From Candidatus Melainabacteria bacterium MEL.A1 (GTDB lineage Bacteria > Cyanobacteriota > Vampirovibrionia > Gastranaerophilales > Gastranaerophilaceae): a DNA stretch of 64,000 nucleotides. Shown here piece after piece: positions 63,913 to 64,000 of this stretch (the stretch's first letter is position 1; each line of letters opens with the position of its first letter). A program made the translations under genes and the position numbers. The notes below the pieces were generated by a model. The model was not told the DNA's origin, made no database searches, and was given only the letters and a program-made list of their open reading frames with translations. The stretch covers positions 1,736,001 through 1,800,000 of the forward strand of contig CP017245.1 of NCBI GenBank assembly GCA_001765415.1, given 5' to 3'.

Positions 63913-64000
63913 GTGGGTATAAATAGATTTGTAAAAAAAATGTTTATAGTATTTGTAGCATTGCTTATAGGTAATATAAGCCTTGTTGCTGATGCTAATC
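63913..64000 (+). CDS. Start of a secreted protein, cut by the window end
   Basis: GTG 63913 (AGG seven bases upstream) or ATG 63940 opens a frame running off the window. It encodes GINRFVKKMFIVFVALLIGNISLVADA, a basic then hydrophobic signal-peptide pattern with an ADA cleavage-like end. Nothing beyond the signal peptide is visible, so the function cannot be told. It starts 8 bases after the membrane peptide gene. Confidence 0.55.
   Translation, partial: MGINRFVKKMFIVFVALLIGNISLVADAN

Overview
The window looks like chromosomal DNA of an AT-rich, anaerobic, fermentative bacterium. My best guess is a gut member of the non-photosynthetic sister group of Cyanobacteria (Gastranaerophilales / Melainabacteria). 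This is inferred from three things: fermentation genes (split pyruvate formate-lyase, its activase, HydE); an envelope cluster with a DUF4330-like protein and an IctB/O-antigen-ligase-like protein; and a large set of unrecognised proteins sharing a short N-terminal F-x-G/A motif. No 16S gene or marker search supports the placement. There is no prophage, insertion sequence or CRISPR array.

Layout. 0-3.6 kb: end of dxs, a MerR regulator with hydE, a candidate type I toxin-antitoxin locus, tRNA-Thr followed by a tandem repeat grown from the tRNA gene end, and mnmA. 3.7-5.4 kb: an apparent transcription attenuator (leader peptide with four consecutive Cys codons, antiterminator, terminator) ahead of a large lineage-specific gene. 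5.4-9.2 kb: mosaic repeats, an XRE regulator divergent from a prepilin gene, and a DtxR-type regulator behind a structured leader. 8.2-11.6 kb: pyruvate formate-lyase encoded as two proteins with a compact foldback element between them, plus the activase. 11.8-21.7 kb: ilvE, an ATP-grasp protein, an amber-interrupted HExxH protein, tRNA-Ser, a DUF151 protein, a second XRE/prepilin pair, tiny genes, DUF1858, and a metal P-type ATPase with its ArsR repressor. 21.8-31.5 kb: lineage-specific proteins, trmFO, a frameshifted gene, an anti-sigma/ECF sigma/Spy-like operon and cysK. 31.5-40 kb: groES-groEL, a prepilin gene switched off by a G9 tract, a peptide ABC transporter without ATPases, and MgtC. 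40-50 kb: an internally repeated protein, a two-component pair, rmuC, pyrF, a third HTH/prepilin pair and comEC. 50-64 kb: a GHL10 glycosidase-like protein, ispG, a phosphodiesterase, an envelope-sugar cluster, DegT aminotransferase, tiny genes, a second small-peptide/antisense candidate, rsmG and an ATPase-TPR protein.

How the genes connect. dxs and ispG belong to the MEP isoprenoid pathway; mnmA and trmFO modify tRNA uridines; pflB core, the glycyl-radical protein and pflA form one fermentative enzyme system. Four prepilins plus comEC suggest pilus-linked DNA uptake or adhesion, and three of the prepilins face an HTH regulator. Regulation seems RNA-rich: an attenuator, antisense-paired small ORFs, several leaderless genes, and a 47-bp palindromic repeat scattered through intergenic regions. 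All assignments come from reading motifs by eye; no database search was possible.
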